In this document: piece after piece, positions 46,701-62,879 of the stretch
Layout of the letters: the number at the start of each line of letters is the position of its first letter
Numbering within the stretch: the stretch's first letter is position 1
From: Diphasiastrum complanatum
Taxonomy: Eukaryota; Streptophyta; Lycopodiopsida; Lycopodiales; Lycopodiaceae
Length of the DNA: 64,000 bases
Reading direction: 5' to 3'
NCBI GenBank assembly: GCA_029204225.1
Contig: CM055112.1
Location: 28,485,746 to 28,549,745 of the forward strand
Position numbers and translations under genes: made by a program
The notes under the pieces: model-generated
What the model saw: the letters and a program-made list of their open reading frames with translations, nothing else
Database searches by the model: none
Told to the model about the DNA's origin: nothing

Positions 46701-47771
46701 CCTCCCTAATTATCTTGCTTTTGCCATCATGTAGTTGGATTGAAATGGGGCCTATTTCCTTGATCTTGCACACATCACCATTTTCTTGTGAAACGGACGT
46801 TCCATTATCCAACACTTTCAAGCTGCTGAACCAATCCTTGTTTCCTGTCATATGTCTTGTGGATCCTGAGTCAATGTACCATGTTTGATCATCTTGATTA
46901 GATGACAATGCTGATATGAAGATGCTAGAATCTTCAATCTCACCTTCATCAACAAGATTACCTGCTTGGTTTGGTTTTCCCTTGCATGATTCTGCCAAGA
47001 ATTTTCGACATTCGCTCTTCCAATGGCCCTTTTTGTCTCAATGAAAGCATTTGTCTTTCTTCTTGGTCTTGCTAGAAGATCCCTCATCCTCCTGAGTCTT
47101 GGTGAATTGTTGTTTAGACTTCTTCTTGCCTTTGCCCTTGCCTTGTTTTTGGCATGTCGCAAGTGCCTGATCCTCAGTGTTTTGACATCTAGCTTTCACC
47201 ATTTCTCGTCGTTGCTCTTCCTGCATCAAGATTCCTTTGAGCTCGTCAAAGGTTGACAATCTTTCTCTATTCCGCTCACAAACATTTGATAGGGTTCTGC
47301 AATGCCGCACAATGCACCGTGCACCAGCTCCACATCACGTATGCACTCACTAATAGAGTGCAATTCATCCCTCATTGTCTTGATCCTGGTCATGTACGTC
47401 TGAATGTGCTCTCCTTGTTCCATGTGGGCACTATTCAGTTTTGACTTCAAAAACATGATTCTTCACGGATTTGACATTTCGAACTGCTCCTTTAGTACAT
47501 CTTATGCCTGTTTGGGTGTAACAACATCACAAATGTGGGTAATGATGTGATCCTTCACTGACAAGTTGATGAAGATCAAAGCTTTCCTCACCTTCTTATC
47601 GAACACTATGATGTCCGCTTCATTTGGCGGTCTTCTCTCATCACCTGTGACAACATCCCACACGTCCTTCTCCATCAGTATGTTTTTCATTTTGAATTTC
47701 CACACTGCATAGTTGGCAATCCCGTCCAATTTGCTACTTTCACTCAAAATAGTTTCTCCCATGTTTGCCAT
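43754..47771 (-). pseudogene. Near full-length Ty1/copia gag-pol (broken)
   Basis: Complete domain order from right to left. Gag starts MANMGETILSESSKLDGIANY at 47771. Protease: TWYIDSGSTRHMTGNKDW (46,875). Pre-integrase: LWHKRLGHLNLGSLSLM (46,450). Integrase core: VLRSDSGGEYKS and QHNGVAERKNRTLMEAAR (46,010-46,100). RT: KCKWVFKLKYGPDG, KTAFLHGKLDEEVYM, YGLKQSVRQWY, VAVYMDDTLILC (44,700-45,190). RNase H: RPNIAYAMFKMSQFC, then WLRQFL, then VADIFTKALDKGPFERQR ending at 43754. About ten frameshifts or stops split it. It produced the enzymes for copying and inserting the element when intact. A purine-rich tract follows at about 43,745-43,755 on -. Confidence 0.9.
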
Positions 47772-48973
47772 CCCAAAACTGCATGAAACTTCAACCGTAG
47801 GCTAAAAGCAGTATGTCGAGGCCAACTGTGATGTCAGAAGTAAAAAATAATGACCTGCACTTTTTTCGTTACCAGGCCACCCGCCGCTTTTCTGCCAAAT
47901 CGGTGTCGCCTTCCGAAATGCACTCTGTCACCAACTCCCAACTCCGTGCCCACTGGATTGGTGAAATCAATTTTGGCGCTCTTTGAACACTTTCTCTGCT
48001 GCAATCACTCTATTTTGCGGTACGGTACTTGCAGGTACAGTCTGGGTGCCCTTTGTTTGGAGGTTATAGCCTTTCGTTTGGGTCAAAATGGATAAAGGAG
48101 GTAAAAATAAGGGCTTTTCAAGTTTTTAAACTATTTTTTCAGAGTGAAGAAACTTCAAACTTCACCCAGCTCCAATTTCAAAGTGAAAATTTTTTATGAA
48201 GTTGAAGGCCAATTTACTCTTCAACTCTCTTTAGCTTTCTTCAAGGCCCCCTTCAAAGTTCATCTAATGGCTAACACAAATCCAATGGTCCAGATCATTT
48301 TCATCTCTACCAACGATTCATATGAAGATTAATCCAACGGCCATTACTATGACTGTGCATCAATCCAAACACTTGCATACACTGGAACACTTTGGAACAC
48401 TATTTGCCCAGGCAGACTAGACGTGCACGAGGTCTCGCGACCTTTCCACGACCTCTCTCCACCTTCTCTTCACCAAAAAAAGTTATGGCAGAACCTGGTT
48501 GATCCACACTCGACTGTCCCATGGCCTACTACGGCCCTTCCTTAGTTGATTGCATGCACCAAGGCACCCTCCTCCATGCTTTTACAGCTCATAAAATGGT
48601 CTCCTATAGCTCAGAATTCAAACTTTTGTGCTTCCAAACCCTAGGCCAGGGTTTTCCTTGGAAATACTGAACTTGGCTGACTGTTTACATCTCTCTGACT
48701 GGCCAATCCTCTTTCTCTAAGGTCACCCTACTGCTAGGAGTCTCTTTCTACGGAATTTTCAAAATTTCGTCTCTCTGGAATTCTGATTCAGCCGACAACT
48801 CCAGTCTCTGAATCCTCTTACAGTCTCAAGCTTAGCAGGCTTCTGTATGCTAGAAGCTGTGCCCCAGTGCTTCACTTTCCGTCTACAACCCACCGTAAAT
48901 TCCGAACTCTCAAAAGATTCTTCTCCAGAAGCTCTCTTCAACGACGACACTATAATGTGTACGCTCCCTGTAC

Positions 48974-48987
48974 GGCTCTGATACCAA
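48974..48987 (-). other. Primer-binding site of the minus-strand copia element
   Basis: On -: TTGGTATCAGAGCC, tRNA-Met type. It lies 1.2 kb upstream of the gag start; the space between (47,772-48,973) is a non-coding leader with short ORFs only. Confidence 0.75.
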
Positions 48988-49300
48988 CTTAGAATTTGCT
49001 TCGACAGGAACACAGATCATGCTACACAGTAACACAGACAGAAAACACTCTCCACAGCAAGCTCACATAGCAACTGTATTTTTCAAAATGAAAATACACT
49101 GTACATATAGCTCTTCACTCATGCAACTCATGTATGACCCAGGTTGCCGTCAACGGGACACATGTCCCGTCGACTCGCCCCGTGGCAAGGCCAATTGATG
49201 CCCTCAAGTTATTAATTACATTTTTGGCCTCAATCAAATTATTGAGGAATAATAATATTGAACACTAGAGTGCCAGATATCCACATCTGTCAATTGTAAA
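48988..49300 (-). mobile_element. Probable 5' LTR of the minus-strand copia element (end unclear)
   Basis: Sequence to the right of the PBS, ending on - in ...GCAAATTCTAAG. Length and outer border are not determinable because no matching 3' LTR was found at 43,220-43,740. TA-rich with a TATATA-like word at 49,115. Confidence 0.4.
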
Positions 49301-49927
49301 AGACTATCTCAACTCTCATCTATGTTTGCTTGGTATGATCAAAGAAGATATTTTATACACTTATTTCTCTACTGTTAATCGGATTTATCATGATCTCCAT
49401 CAGATTTATGGTGATCTCCATCATATGATGTTACTCAATTTTTTTCACTTTTAAGTCACTTGTTGTTTCCAATATCCAGAAGTTTCCTTAATTCAGTCAC
49501 ACTTGCTGCAAATTTATAGTCAATAATTTTAAGCTACTAGGCTAGTAGTTAGTTGAAATTGTAAATGTCAATTTTTTTTATCAACTATACAGAAGCTCTC
49601 TAGTGTGTCACTTTTACCAACCATTCTTTCTACCACCTACAATTTTTGTAAGATTCTTAAGCTAGCTAGATATTTTCTACAAGACGTCTACTAGGGCCCT
49701 CCCAATGATACCCTGCTTTGGAATGTTTAGGATGGACATTTTTGTATTAGTATGTCTACTGAAAAAAAAATTGTAAGCATATGAGCAAGAGCATAACACA
49801 TATGCAAGTTTAGGATTGACTCAACTTCAACAAAATTTCACAAGGTAATAAAATAAGATCACTAGGAGCCTTGCCCCTGAAGGACTCAACTTGCGAATTC
49901 CAACAGTCACCACAACTATTGGGGGGG
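49301..49927. other. Intergenic spacer
   Basis: AT-rich; no gene, LTR pair or repeat recognised. Confidence 0.4.
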
Positions 49928-49928
49928 G

Positions 49929-53840
<3,912 letters not shown>

Positions 53841-53846
53841 CTAACA

Positions 53847-54478
53847 CTCCCCCTTAATGAGAATTCTTGTAACATCTTGATTCTTAATTTGAGTATCTCA
53901 CAAAATCTATTATATCTCTGAATTTAGAGCCTTAGTAAAAATGTCTACAACCATGAATTGTCTTCTACAAAAAATTAAACAAACTTCTCTATTAAGGACT
54001 TTCTCTCTAACATGGTGATATTTTATCTCAATATGTACATTCCTAGAATGAAACCTGAGATTAATGACAATGCAATAGCACGACTGTCACAAGACAATTG
54101 AGTTGAATTATTCTAAGGTAGTCTGATGTCAAAGAATTGTCTAAGCCAAATGCCTTCTTCTATTGCATGTGTTGTGGAGATATATTTTTCTTGTGACAGT
54201 CAAAGTTGGATTTTTCTGAGGTAGTTCGATGTCAGAAAGAATTGTCTAAGCCAAATGCCTTCTTCTATTGCATGTGTTGTGGAGATATATTTTTCTTCAA
54301 CTAAAGATAAGGCTACTGAAGTTTGCTTTCTACTATTCCATGAGATTGGATCATTGTTGAGTAGGGGTACATAACTTGATGTGAAACTTCTTGTATCCAT
54401 GTTTTTTGAAAAATCCGCATCTGTGAACTTTTGTGAAGATGTTTCTTTTCTTTTCTTGTTGAGCACTTTCGGCACCAT
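53847..54478 (-). pseudogene. Ty1/copia RNase H fragment with internal duplication
   Basis: On -: FTDADFSKNMDTRSFTSSYV, NDPISWNSRKQTSVALS, VEEKYISTTHAIEEGIWLRQ are RNase H motifs. A segment of about 65 bp ('gaattgtctaagccaaatgc...') is present twice, at about 54,133 and 54,239 (104-106 bp apart). The polypurine tract AAGGGGGAG (on -) lies at 53,847-53,856, next to the LTR start. Confidence 0.7.
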
Positions 54479-54699
54479 TTTCGCTTCAATTGGAGCTACG
54501 GTTCAATAGTTATACTATACTATTTTTAATGAACTATAAACTACAATGTACATAGAATGGTTAGCCATTGAAAGTAGTGCAGGCAGAAATGACAAAGCAT
54601 TAAGCAAAAAATGAATTTATTTTGGTAATTTAAATTTGCCAATCTATGAGACATTCCTTATAAGGTCTTTTTTGGATTTAGAATTCCTCCAATGTATCA

Positions 54700-55400
54700 A
54701 CACCATTGGATGTTGATGTGAAGCTAACCAAGGAAATGAGTCCTACTTTAGAGCAAGAGAGGCACTTGATGAATGACAAGCCATACAGAAGCTTACTAGG
54801 TTCATTGATGTATGCTATGATTTGTACACGCTCAGATATTGTTGTGGCAATGACAAAGTTAAGTCAAAAGTCTTGACAGATCTGAGCCAAGAACATTGGG
54901 CAATAGCTAAGCGAGTACTGAGATATCTCAAAGGTACCTCAAAGTATGGAATTCTATTCAAAGAAGATAATAAGACATTGTCGAATATTCGAACTCGGAC
55001 TAGGGAGGTGATTTAGATGATAGAAACTCCACCTGTGGTTATATTTTCTTATTAGCAAGATCACCTATCCGATGGAGCTATCACAAACAACATTCTATAG
55101 CACTTTTCATCAACTGAAGCAAAATACATGGGTTTGTGCCATGCCAGTAAAGAGCACTTGTGGATAAAAAGCCTCATGACGGAAATTGCTATTGAGCAAG
55201 CCATCATCTTCTTCATTGATAACCAAGGGTGTTCGTTCCTAAGTAAGAAATCCAGTTTTCATAAAAGGAGTAAGCATATCAATATGCAATATGATTTTGT
55301 TCGAGACCTGGTTCAAAGAGGAGTTGATGCCAGTCAAATTCTGTCCGACAATCAAAATGGCAGGTGATATTATGACAAAGGAGTTATTGAAATCTTGTTC
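54700..55400 (+). pseudogene. Ty1/copia RT end/RNase H fragment
   Basis: DKPYRSLLGSLMYAMICTRS (RT end), then HWAIAKRVLRYLKGTSKYGI, then after shifts AMGLCHASKEHLWIKSLMTE, FFIDNQGC, KRSKHINMQYDFVRDLVQRG and a DIMTKELLKS end. All are copia motifs in the right order, opposite in strand to the neighbouring scrap, so it is a separate insertion. Confidence 0.75.
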
Positions 55401-56118
55401 TGTTTTCTTAAGGATTGAAAACATACATGGAAGATAGTGTCATGAAATCGAATAGCTAAGGGGTTTGCCATTTTGCTATGTTCTTGGCATGATCAGTGTG
55501 TTATTGACATGTACTTGTTGGGGTTTATTTAATGGAACAGTACGGGGACAACTTTACCGTGCTTCTTATGATTGTGTCTTTTGCTGTAATTGCTTAATGT
55601 GATGTGTCTTGTCATCCGTACTCTGTTAATGAATATGTTATCAGAACATTCTTTCAACATAATCATGAAGCCATGGGAACAAGGCTCAAGCCACAACCAC
55701 TCCAAGGTGGGCTCAGTTATACATCAGATTCCAGAAGGAATTCAAAACTAAGCTGCCTTCTTAAAACTCATTCTCAGTGCAATGTTATGCGGAACATAGG
55801 TTGCAATAAAATGGAAAACGGACAACAGCTTTGACACAACTGAAAAGCTTTTATACATACAGCATTTCGATAATCATACAACTCTGGAACCATACTTCCA
55901 GCTTTAACTTAATAACTTTAGGCTGCATTTCAAATCGCTCAGCCATACTGGCAATAGTATGACGGAGTTCAACGTCAGAATGAAATCAAATGGCACCCAT
56001 AGTGCGATGGTTACTCAACGTTAATCTATTGGCATACAGAAACAAAGTGTAGCAATAATTTTTGAAAACCAACCAAATTCATTTCTTGTTATTGAAAGTT
56101 TGTGAAATCAAAAGGATA
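55401..56118. other. 3' flank of the glycolate oxidase gene
   Basis: Non-coding; contains the 3' UTR of the minus-strand oxidase gene. AATAAA-like words on - lie near 55,800 and 56,060. No other feature. Confidence 0.4.
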
Positions 56119-59100
56119 CTAGAGCCTGGATGCCAAAGGTTGGCCCTCTTCGTTGACTATTTGGATATGTGAGCGACTGATCTCACTTACTTTTGTGCAT
56201 CCTGCTAACGACATGGCTAGCTCAAATTCATCTCGTAGCAATTGCAGGACATTCCTTACACCCGCCTCTCCATCTGTGGCTAATCCATAAACAACTGGCC
56301 TGCCAATCTGCAGATTCAAGATAAAGACCATTCATTTCCGTTATTCCAAGAACGAAGAAAGCTAGCACTTTTAACATCGCATTGGCAATATCATACATGT
56401 CACAAACCCTCTAGACTTAGGAATTATAGTATGCATGCCCATTCCATGTCCATGCCAACAGATATAACTGCCATAACAAAGAACTGGCAGGCATTGAATC
56501 ATAGATACTCCAGAATGTAAACTTTACTGTGAAAATACCTCATCTTCTATGATCATAGGATTTGTTTATAAAGAATCCAGCATTCACAAACTCAGTACCC
56601 GAATACTGGAACAGGTTTTAGCACAGACGAGCATAAAGAACGTAATTAAAATTTACTCTGAGAATAAAATACATCACGGAAACACATTTGAACTAAAAGC
56701 ACCGACCTTGAGGTCTATTAACATGAAAATAGATAGGATCCACGAACTAAGAACTATTTTGGAGGAATGGTGTTGAAGATCAAGAGGTCCTCGTAATGCA
56801 ACACAAGCCCTGCTTCTTGGGAGTAAAAAACTTTTTTACATACCCACGATTCCTCAACTGAATCTACTAACAAAGAAGTTTGTAGGTGTCTACTTACAAA
56901 AATGCCTGATGCACCAAGTGCCATGGCCTTGAGAGCATCAGTACCACGGCGCACTCCTCCATCCAGAAATACGGGAATCCGACCTCGGACCGCAGTCACC
57001 ACCTGCTCACATGTTAGGACAAGTGGTCATATTTCAGCAATCTGGTGAGCTCTACTTAGATTGCAATGCAACTGCTCGGGCAGTGTGAATAGACAACTGT
57101 CAAGCCTCCCTAGCGAAACCAATTGGCCCCTCATTTACTCAATATCTTGGTTTTGCTCTTTGCACCTCTGATATGAGCAAAGCCAAGGACGTCTACTTAC
57201 AAACTGCTGCTGTATGTACTAAGTAGTTAATTACACTTTATTACAGCCATGCATTTTGAGTTTATTCCCAATCATGTCAATCAGAGAATTCAACTTCTAC
57301 TAGCAGCCAGACTTCTTTGATCTAGCATTAACCAGACTCCAAAACATGACAAGGACATTTTACCAACCAACATGTCAAAAGATACAGTTAAAAAGATAGA
57401 TATTGAATTGTGATTAACCTCCTCAAGGGCATCAATTGTTGCAGGTACATAGTCCAACTGTCGAGCACCATGATTAGAAACAATAACCCCTGCTGCACCA
57501 ACTTCAACAGATATTTTTGCTGGAAAAATGCAATGAGGAGCAGATAATCACATCAGATAGCTGATCCATCTAACTGCAAAAGAATGAGAACTAAAATTTT
57601 ATCGTCCAAAGCTGGCTACTCCCATATCTAATTCATATAGATTGCTGTCTCGAGAAAGAGGTAACAAGAAGGATGACAGCTTACCATCTTCAGCAGTCAA
57701 GACTCCTTTGACCAAAATTGGCAATTTTGTGATTGTTTGGAGCCATCTGATATCCTGCATCATGCATGCCCTGTCCAAGGCTGTAAACTCTCTATGACAT
57801 GGAGTTCTAAATGGGTGTGATGGACGTACACAACAACAATCAGCACATGGGGCCTTATACACGATTATCTTTAGTTATCTTTCTTAAATCCTTGTGTGTC
57901 TTTCTAGAGCTGTTCCCCAGAAGTTGATCCCAAAAAAAGCCTGTATAAAAACTTTGTTCATTGATCATCATCAGTGAAAGAAAAGATACATCATAACAAT
58001 CCAACACCATAATGTCAATAAGCACGGCCAAGTGTAAATTGTAGAATGCACTTGTGATGCATGTGAGAAGTCAAATCATGCAGCAGTTCAAAGATTTCTA
58101 CTTTCTAGCATGAAGCACTCAGACTCATTATCCACTTTCAAGGTCAAAAACCAAGTACCAAGGAAAATGGCAAAAGAAAATATACACACTGCGATATCAT
58201 AGATTTGATGATCTAGTAGCTTTATGGACTTCTAAAATACGCCATGATGTATTCACACTTAAGGACAATCTTCATAAGAAGTAGAACGTTTAAGGGAAAT
58301 CCTCATGAGAAGTTTCTACTGTAATCAACATATGGAATGTCAAATTTGTGAAAGGTGCTATCAAGCCCCTATCTTCAACCTTTAACAGCCATTTGTGCTT
58401 TATAGCATCACCTTCAGGCATGGCCCAAACTGCAAGGAAGGCACTTGATCCTGCTACAACGTCCGTGAAACTGAGGTGGCTTGAGTTGATTGAGGTCAGT
58501 ATCCTATGCATATGAATGATCTATGATTCCCAAAGACTGAGTGAGATTCGATGCCCTACACATTTTATCAAGATTGTTCAGATTCGCTTGACTTTAGCGA
58601 TGATAAAGTCTCTTTTCCAGCAACCCTTCATTGTACTTCATTAACTATATTCTCTTCAAATACAAATTAAGATTTGTATGCTTCTTCCAACTTTTCTCAG
58701 GATTGTCTACAATTGTTAATTCTGCAGCTGATAGCCTGATTCCAAAAGGCCTCATCTTAGCCACTTCTTGAAAGGCTTCCTGTGTTTGCAATGATTTTAA
58801 CTTACGAGGTGCAGAATTTTCTCCGCCAATGCCTTGTTGATGTATGTAAATGCCAATAAGATGGTAGGACAAGCATTTGGGAACAGGATTGGTTGTTTCA
58901 CGATACTTTGCTAACCAAAAAACACTAATGGAAATGGAAAAATTTGACTACAATGATCAAGCACATGTCAAGCTATGAAACAAGGAGACAAGACAATGAG
59001 CATTTTTCAATCAAAACATATGTTAACATGAATACCACATCTGTCTGCCCCACCTCCTAGAGACTAGATTGCTGTTTCAGCAGAAATTTCAAATATATCT

Positions 59101-59928
59101 GGTATGATAGAAAATTACAAAGAAGAGATAATCTCAGAAACAGAATCGGTCCAATATTCTGACACTCAATAACCAGCTTAATAAAAGCAGTCCCTTTGAT
59201 CTATGCATCTCAGCATTGATGTTGGAAACGATATTTACAAGTTACACCACAATTGCCAGAAGACCTTAGTTTTGTAATAAAGCTCAAAGGGTTTTAGGAT
59301 AGTTCACCTTCCAGCTAAAAGATCTGTCAATCTGGCCAGCAACATAAGAAGCCAGTCCTGAATCACTTGTCTGTGCGCCACAACATTAGATTATAGATAA
59401 TTATTTTCAGCCAAAGTCTAAAAACCTTCCAAAGAGAAGGCTATTAAACAACTGGATAATATCATTTTCATAATATCACATAATCTGACCTATGAGTTTA
59501 CTTCAGCATTGACAACCAGGGTCATTACAGTCTAGGCAAGTACATCAACAAAGCACAGTACTGCATCAATTAGGAAAGTTATAACAACCACAAAATCCCA
59601 AAGAACTTGCATACCTTCTCCATCTTGCCCAGATCCAAGCCTTCAAAATTTTTTAGGGTTAGATGAGGGGGCAGTGCAAATCTGAAATTTACAAATTTGA
59701 ACGATATGACATGTAATTAACCAGCAAACACGAAAGATACTTTGCATGAAAGTTTGGAAAAAGCAAAATTCTGGAGTTTAAGTTTGAAAAATGTATAGAT
59801 TACCTGTTCTTGATGTCAGCCTCACGACGGCCAAGTCTTGGAGTGTCAACTGTGAGAGCAATAGCTTTGAAGCCTGCACGTTCAGCTCGGCGGACAAGTT
59901 GTGAAACTATATTTCTGTCCTTGTAGAC
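56119..59928 (-). CDS. GLO: Glycolate oxidase ((S)-2-hydroxy-acid oxidase), 3' seven exons
   Basis: Peroxisomal FMN enzyme that oxidises glycolate to glyoxylate with H2O2 release in photorespiration. Exons on -: 59928-59804, 59681-59615, 59370-59308, 57754-57685, 57519-57419, 57002-56898, 56307-56119; all with GT-AG ends, 720 nt in frame (239 residues and TAG). Seen: [66 protein letters not shown] (substrate/FMN Lys), [16 protein letters not shown] (catalytic His and Arg), [13 protein letters not shown] (FMN phosphate site), [10 protein letters not shown]. The C-terminus ASRL is a PTS1-type peroxisome signal. The first about 128 residues (with the active-site Tyr24) are not in the window up to 64,000, so the next intron must exceed 4 kb. 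No stop or shift in the exons; it looks functional. Confidence 0.92.
57755..59307 (-). other. Large intron of glycolate oxidase
   Basis: 1.55 kb intron between the exon ending SFSWK and the one starting [10 protein letters not shown]. It holds two short minus-strand frames (58,290-58,511 and 58,645-58,872) without stops but also without clear family motifs; the first has HKWLLKV, which faintly recalls copia RT. Probably old insertion debris. Confidence 0.6.
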
Positions 59929-60127
59929 CTATTTCCAAATACAAATCCAAGTTCAAGGTGTCACTACCGATGAAAATCTGCTACATACATGATGCATCCT
60001 CATGTCAATTAGCAGAGTCTTGAGAACATAGATATGAATGCAAAACAAAGATAGGTTTCTGTCATGCCTGTTTTTGTATCTGACTGTATTAGCTTGAAGT
60101 CTTGAACATCATCACTTCCATTTAAAT

Positions 60128-60190
60128 GCTCAAGCAATGATGCAAAATGTCCATGATTGCATTGCTTGAGCATGCAATCATGGACATTTT
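60128..60190. repeat. Perfect 19 bp hairpin with an overlapping competing hairpin
   Basis: AAAATGTCCATGATTGCAT (60144-60162) and its exact reverse complement (60172-60190) flank a 9 bp loop. A second perfect pair, TGCTCAAGCAATG (60128-60140) with CATTGCTTGAGCA (60160-60172), overlaps the loop and right arm, so the two stems exclude each other. It lies in the putative long intron of the oxidase gene. Confidence 0.85.
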
Positions 60191-61626
60191 ATGATTGGCA
60201 TCAGAATTTACTTGGTCGTATTTTGGACCAAGCATGTTTAGATTTGAATGCAGGTGTAAATGAGATTATTCAAAGTGGTACAAGCTTCTAGGCATCATGT
60301 TTACAAAACAGTTTACCTTATTTTTTTGGGCCAACATGTTTTTTAGAAGGCGAAGTGAGACGAAAGTTTAAAAACCTTTTTGTTTGTCGGTTGTCAATGT
60401 TTCTTTGAAACTATGGGAGGACACATACGAATCAACTCAAAGCAGGCCAAAGTAGGCACCAAAATATCCACTTTATTGATTTCTCCTCAAAGTATATATC
60501 AAGTTACAAGCATAAACACATAAGAGCATTGTTGCTAAGTCTCCTCCCAGCCACCTACTGCATAGACTATGATGAGGAATGCCTCTCTCTAGGCTCACTT
60601 GTACATAATCCTCAAGCTCCCACTTAACCCTGACTGTTGTAAAGCTGACTCAGGTGCACCAAGGTGGCCTGTAAGACTCTAAGGGGTGACACTCCCTAAA
60701 GGTCCCAGAGCAAGTTAGGAAGTCAAGGACTGAGCCTCTGACCTGTGGTGAGCCAACCAAGTAGTCCGAAGTCATGAGCTAGCTCTGAAGCTCGAGTCAT
60801 GGCCTAGTCAGGAGCCAAGTTGATTCTGCCGCCGGGACGGCTCCTGGGACCCATGCCCGGGAGCCAGACTAATTCTGCCAGGCTTGCTAGGCTTAATCAA
60901 CAAAATAAAAACTAAGTCCAGAAAAGAGTGCTTTACCACAAAGCACTATATTCCAGGACAGAGGGGGCGTGCCGAATCACACCAGAACTATGGGGGGGTC
61001 CGCAGCGGATAGAAACTTGGGCAGCTCAACCAGCGCCAGGAATCCAGTCGCCAGGTCTCAGCTCCCTCTACCAGCACAAGCTAGACACAATGCCCAGCAC
61101 GTGTTGGTGGCCCCGAGACCAGTCAATCTATGTATGAATGTAACCTCTTCCAAATTTAATGAAGTTGATCCTTGGGGATGATTACCATTTCGGTTTCACC
61201 TCCGGGACTGGTCCAAGTGGAAGAACCCTTACTACAACCTTTTTGTGTCGCTGGCGCCTAAGGGTCCACGTCACCGACGTGTGGCTCGCTGCTATGCCAT
61301 TTGGTCAATTTGGCGACCACTATGCCTTGGGTTTCATGTGTGGCTTGTCTTTGCCTTTGGTTACCTTTTGGGGACGGATTCTAAGTTGGCTTTCGGGTTG
61401 GTTGGGATTCCAGTTTTCTTCAGTCTGAATGGTTAAGCTTGTTACGTTTTCTAAGTTGGCTTTCACGTAAGTGCATGATGGATGAATGTTAGACTTAAGC
61501 ACATGTTGGGGAAACCGCTCAAGTCCCAGCGCCCTTTGAGGCGCCGGCGTAACACTAACCCTTTCCTAACGTCGATACATGGTGAGCCCGCCATTTTAAT
61601 ATTTACAATTTACAAGTCTGACGTGT
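60191..61626. mobile_element. LTR-like debris, including probable 3' LTR of the chromovirus
   Basis: The sequence from about 61,620 leftwards follows the chromodomain end of the minus-strand gypsy element, so it should contain its 3' LTR. It is more GC-rich (61,500-61,580 has GGCGCCGGCG) than its surroundings. Phrase 'ttctaagttggcttTC' is present at 61,378 and 61,449. No TG...CA border could be fixed; the rest has no recognisable gene. Confidence 0.4.
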
Positions 61627-62740
61627 TCACACTGAGGTAGGAATATAAGTGCATGACATTCCTTCCCTCCTCAAAGGAACATCATCCGTGATGGTAAAAT
61701 AAGGGTATTGTGCATGCAAAGTGTGCACGGTCTCCCAAGTAGCATCAATATGAGGCCTACCGTGCCACGCAACCAAGTACTCATAGATCAGATGGTTTCT
61801 AAGTCGTCTATCTCTTTGGTCCAATACGCTGTCAGATTCGTGCATCACCTCTCCATGCTCCTAAAACAAAACAACCATCAATTAGCAAGTTATCACCCTC
61901 ATGTAAAACCCTCTACAGTCTGAGTACATCATTCATCACCATCATGAATGTAGTTGGGGAGTTAGTTAAACCAAAGGGCATCACAAGATACTCATAGTGA
62001 ACAAACCGAGTTCGGAAGGCTGCTTTATACGAACTCTAACCTGATGATAGCCACTCTTCAAGTCTATCTTACTAAATATAATAGTACCATGAAGGGCATC
62101 AGGCCAATCATCAATACGTGGCATAGGATATTGATGCTTGATAGTTACCTTATCAAGGCCTCGATAATCCACACACATACGCCAAGACCCGTCCTTCTTT
62201 TTTACTAGAATGATTGACGAGGCAAAAGGTGAGAAGCTAGGTCTGATCTGCCCATGTGCAAGATAATCCTCGAGCATCTTTCTCACTTTTTACTAGAATG
62301 ATTGACGAGGCAAAAGGTGAGAAGCTAGGTTTGATCTGCCCATGTGCAAGATAATCCTCGAGCATCTTTCTCACCTCCTCTTCCTCTCTCAAACTCATTC
62401 TATAAGGTGGTCTATTTACAAGACAAGATCCAAAAATGAGCTCAATCTTATGTTCAACATTTCTATTAGGCGGTAATGCAGATGGCAAATCATCAGTAAA
62501 GACATCTGCAAACTCACTCCTAATTTCACGGTCTAGGTTAGCTGACGTATTGTCTTGCACCTGCCCTCTCTTGGTCCTATGGCGACAACATAGAGCGTTG
62601 ACCCCCTTGGGCATTAGGCCGCCCATACAACCCTTTGCCTTTCGGAGCACCAACGCCTTTCCCCTTTTGGCCACTTGGAGCTTGGCCCCATCAAAAATTG
62701 ACTTGACTCCAAGGGACCAAAAGCTAAGATTGCTTTAGAT
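61627..62740 (-). pseudogene. Chromovirus-type Ty3/gypsy pol with large internal deletion
   Basis: On -: pre-RT part ([33 protein letters not shown]), then [60 protein letters not shown] and [17 protein letters not shown] (61,930-62,000). The sequence then jumps at about 61,920 to RDRRLRNHLIYEYLVAWHGR and IDATWETVHTLHAQYP, a chromodomain as found at the integrase end of plant chromoviruses. The YxDD part of RT, RNase H and most of integrase are deleted. Frame is also broken at 62,286 by a tandem duplication. Confidence 0.85.
62199..62374. repeat. 88 bp tandem duplication inside the gypsy RT
   Basis: The segment starting 'ttttactagaatgattgacg' at 62,199 is repeated at 62,287 with one visible change (gtctg/gtttg). 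Because 88 is not a multiple of 3 it breaks the RT frame. High identity means the duplication is recent. Confidence 0.9.
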
Positions 62741-62879
62741 CATTAAAATCTTGTAAAGAGGCCTCTTCTTGAGTAAATTTGACATTCACCATAAGAAGGC
62801 CTGCAGTTCCACTTGGAGAAGGTTTTAAATGCTCACAACAAGTGCTTTGAAAAAGCTTTTGACACTGGAAAAAATCTTG

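Noticed and set aside
58290-58872. Extra exons or genes in the oxidase intron
   Set aside because: Frames do not match oxidase sequence and lack reliable motifs; HKWLLKV alone is too weak to call copia RT.
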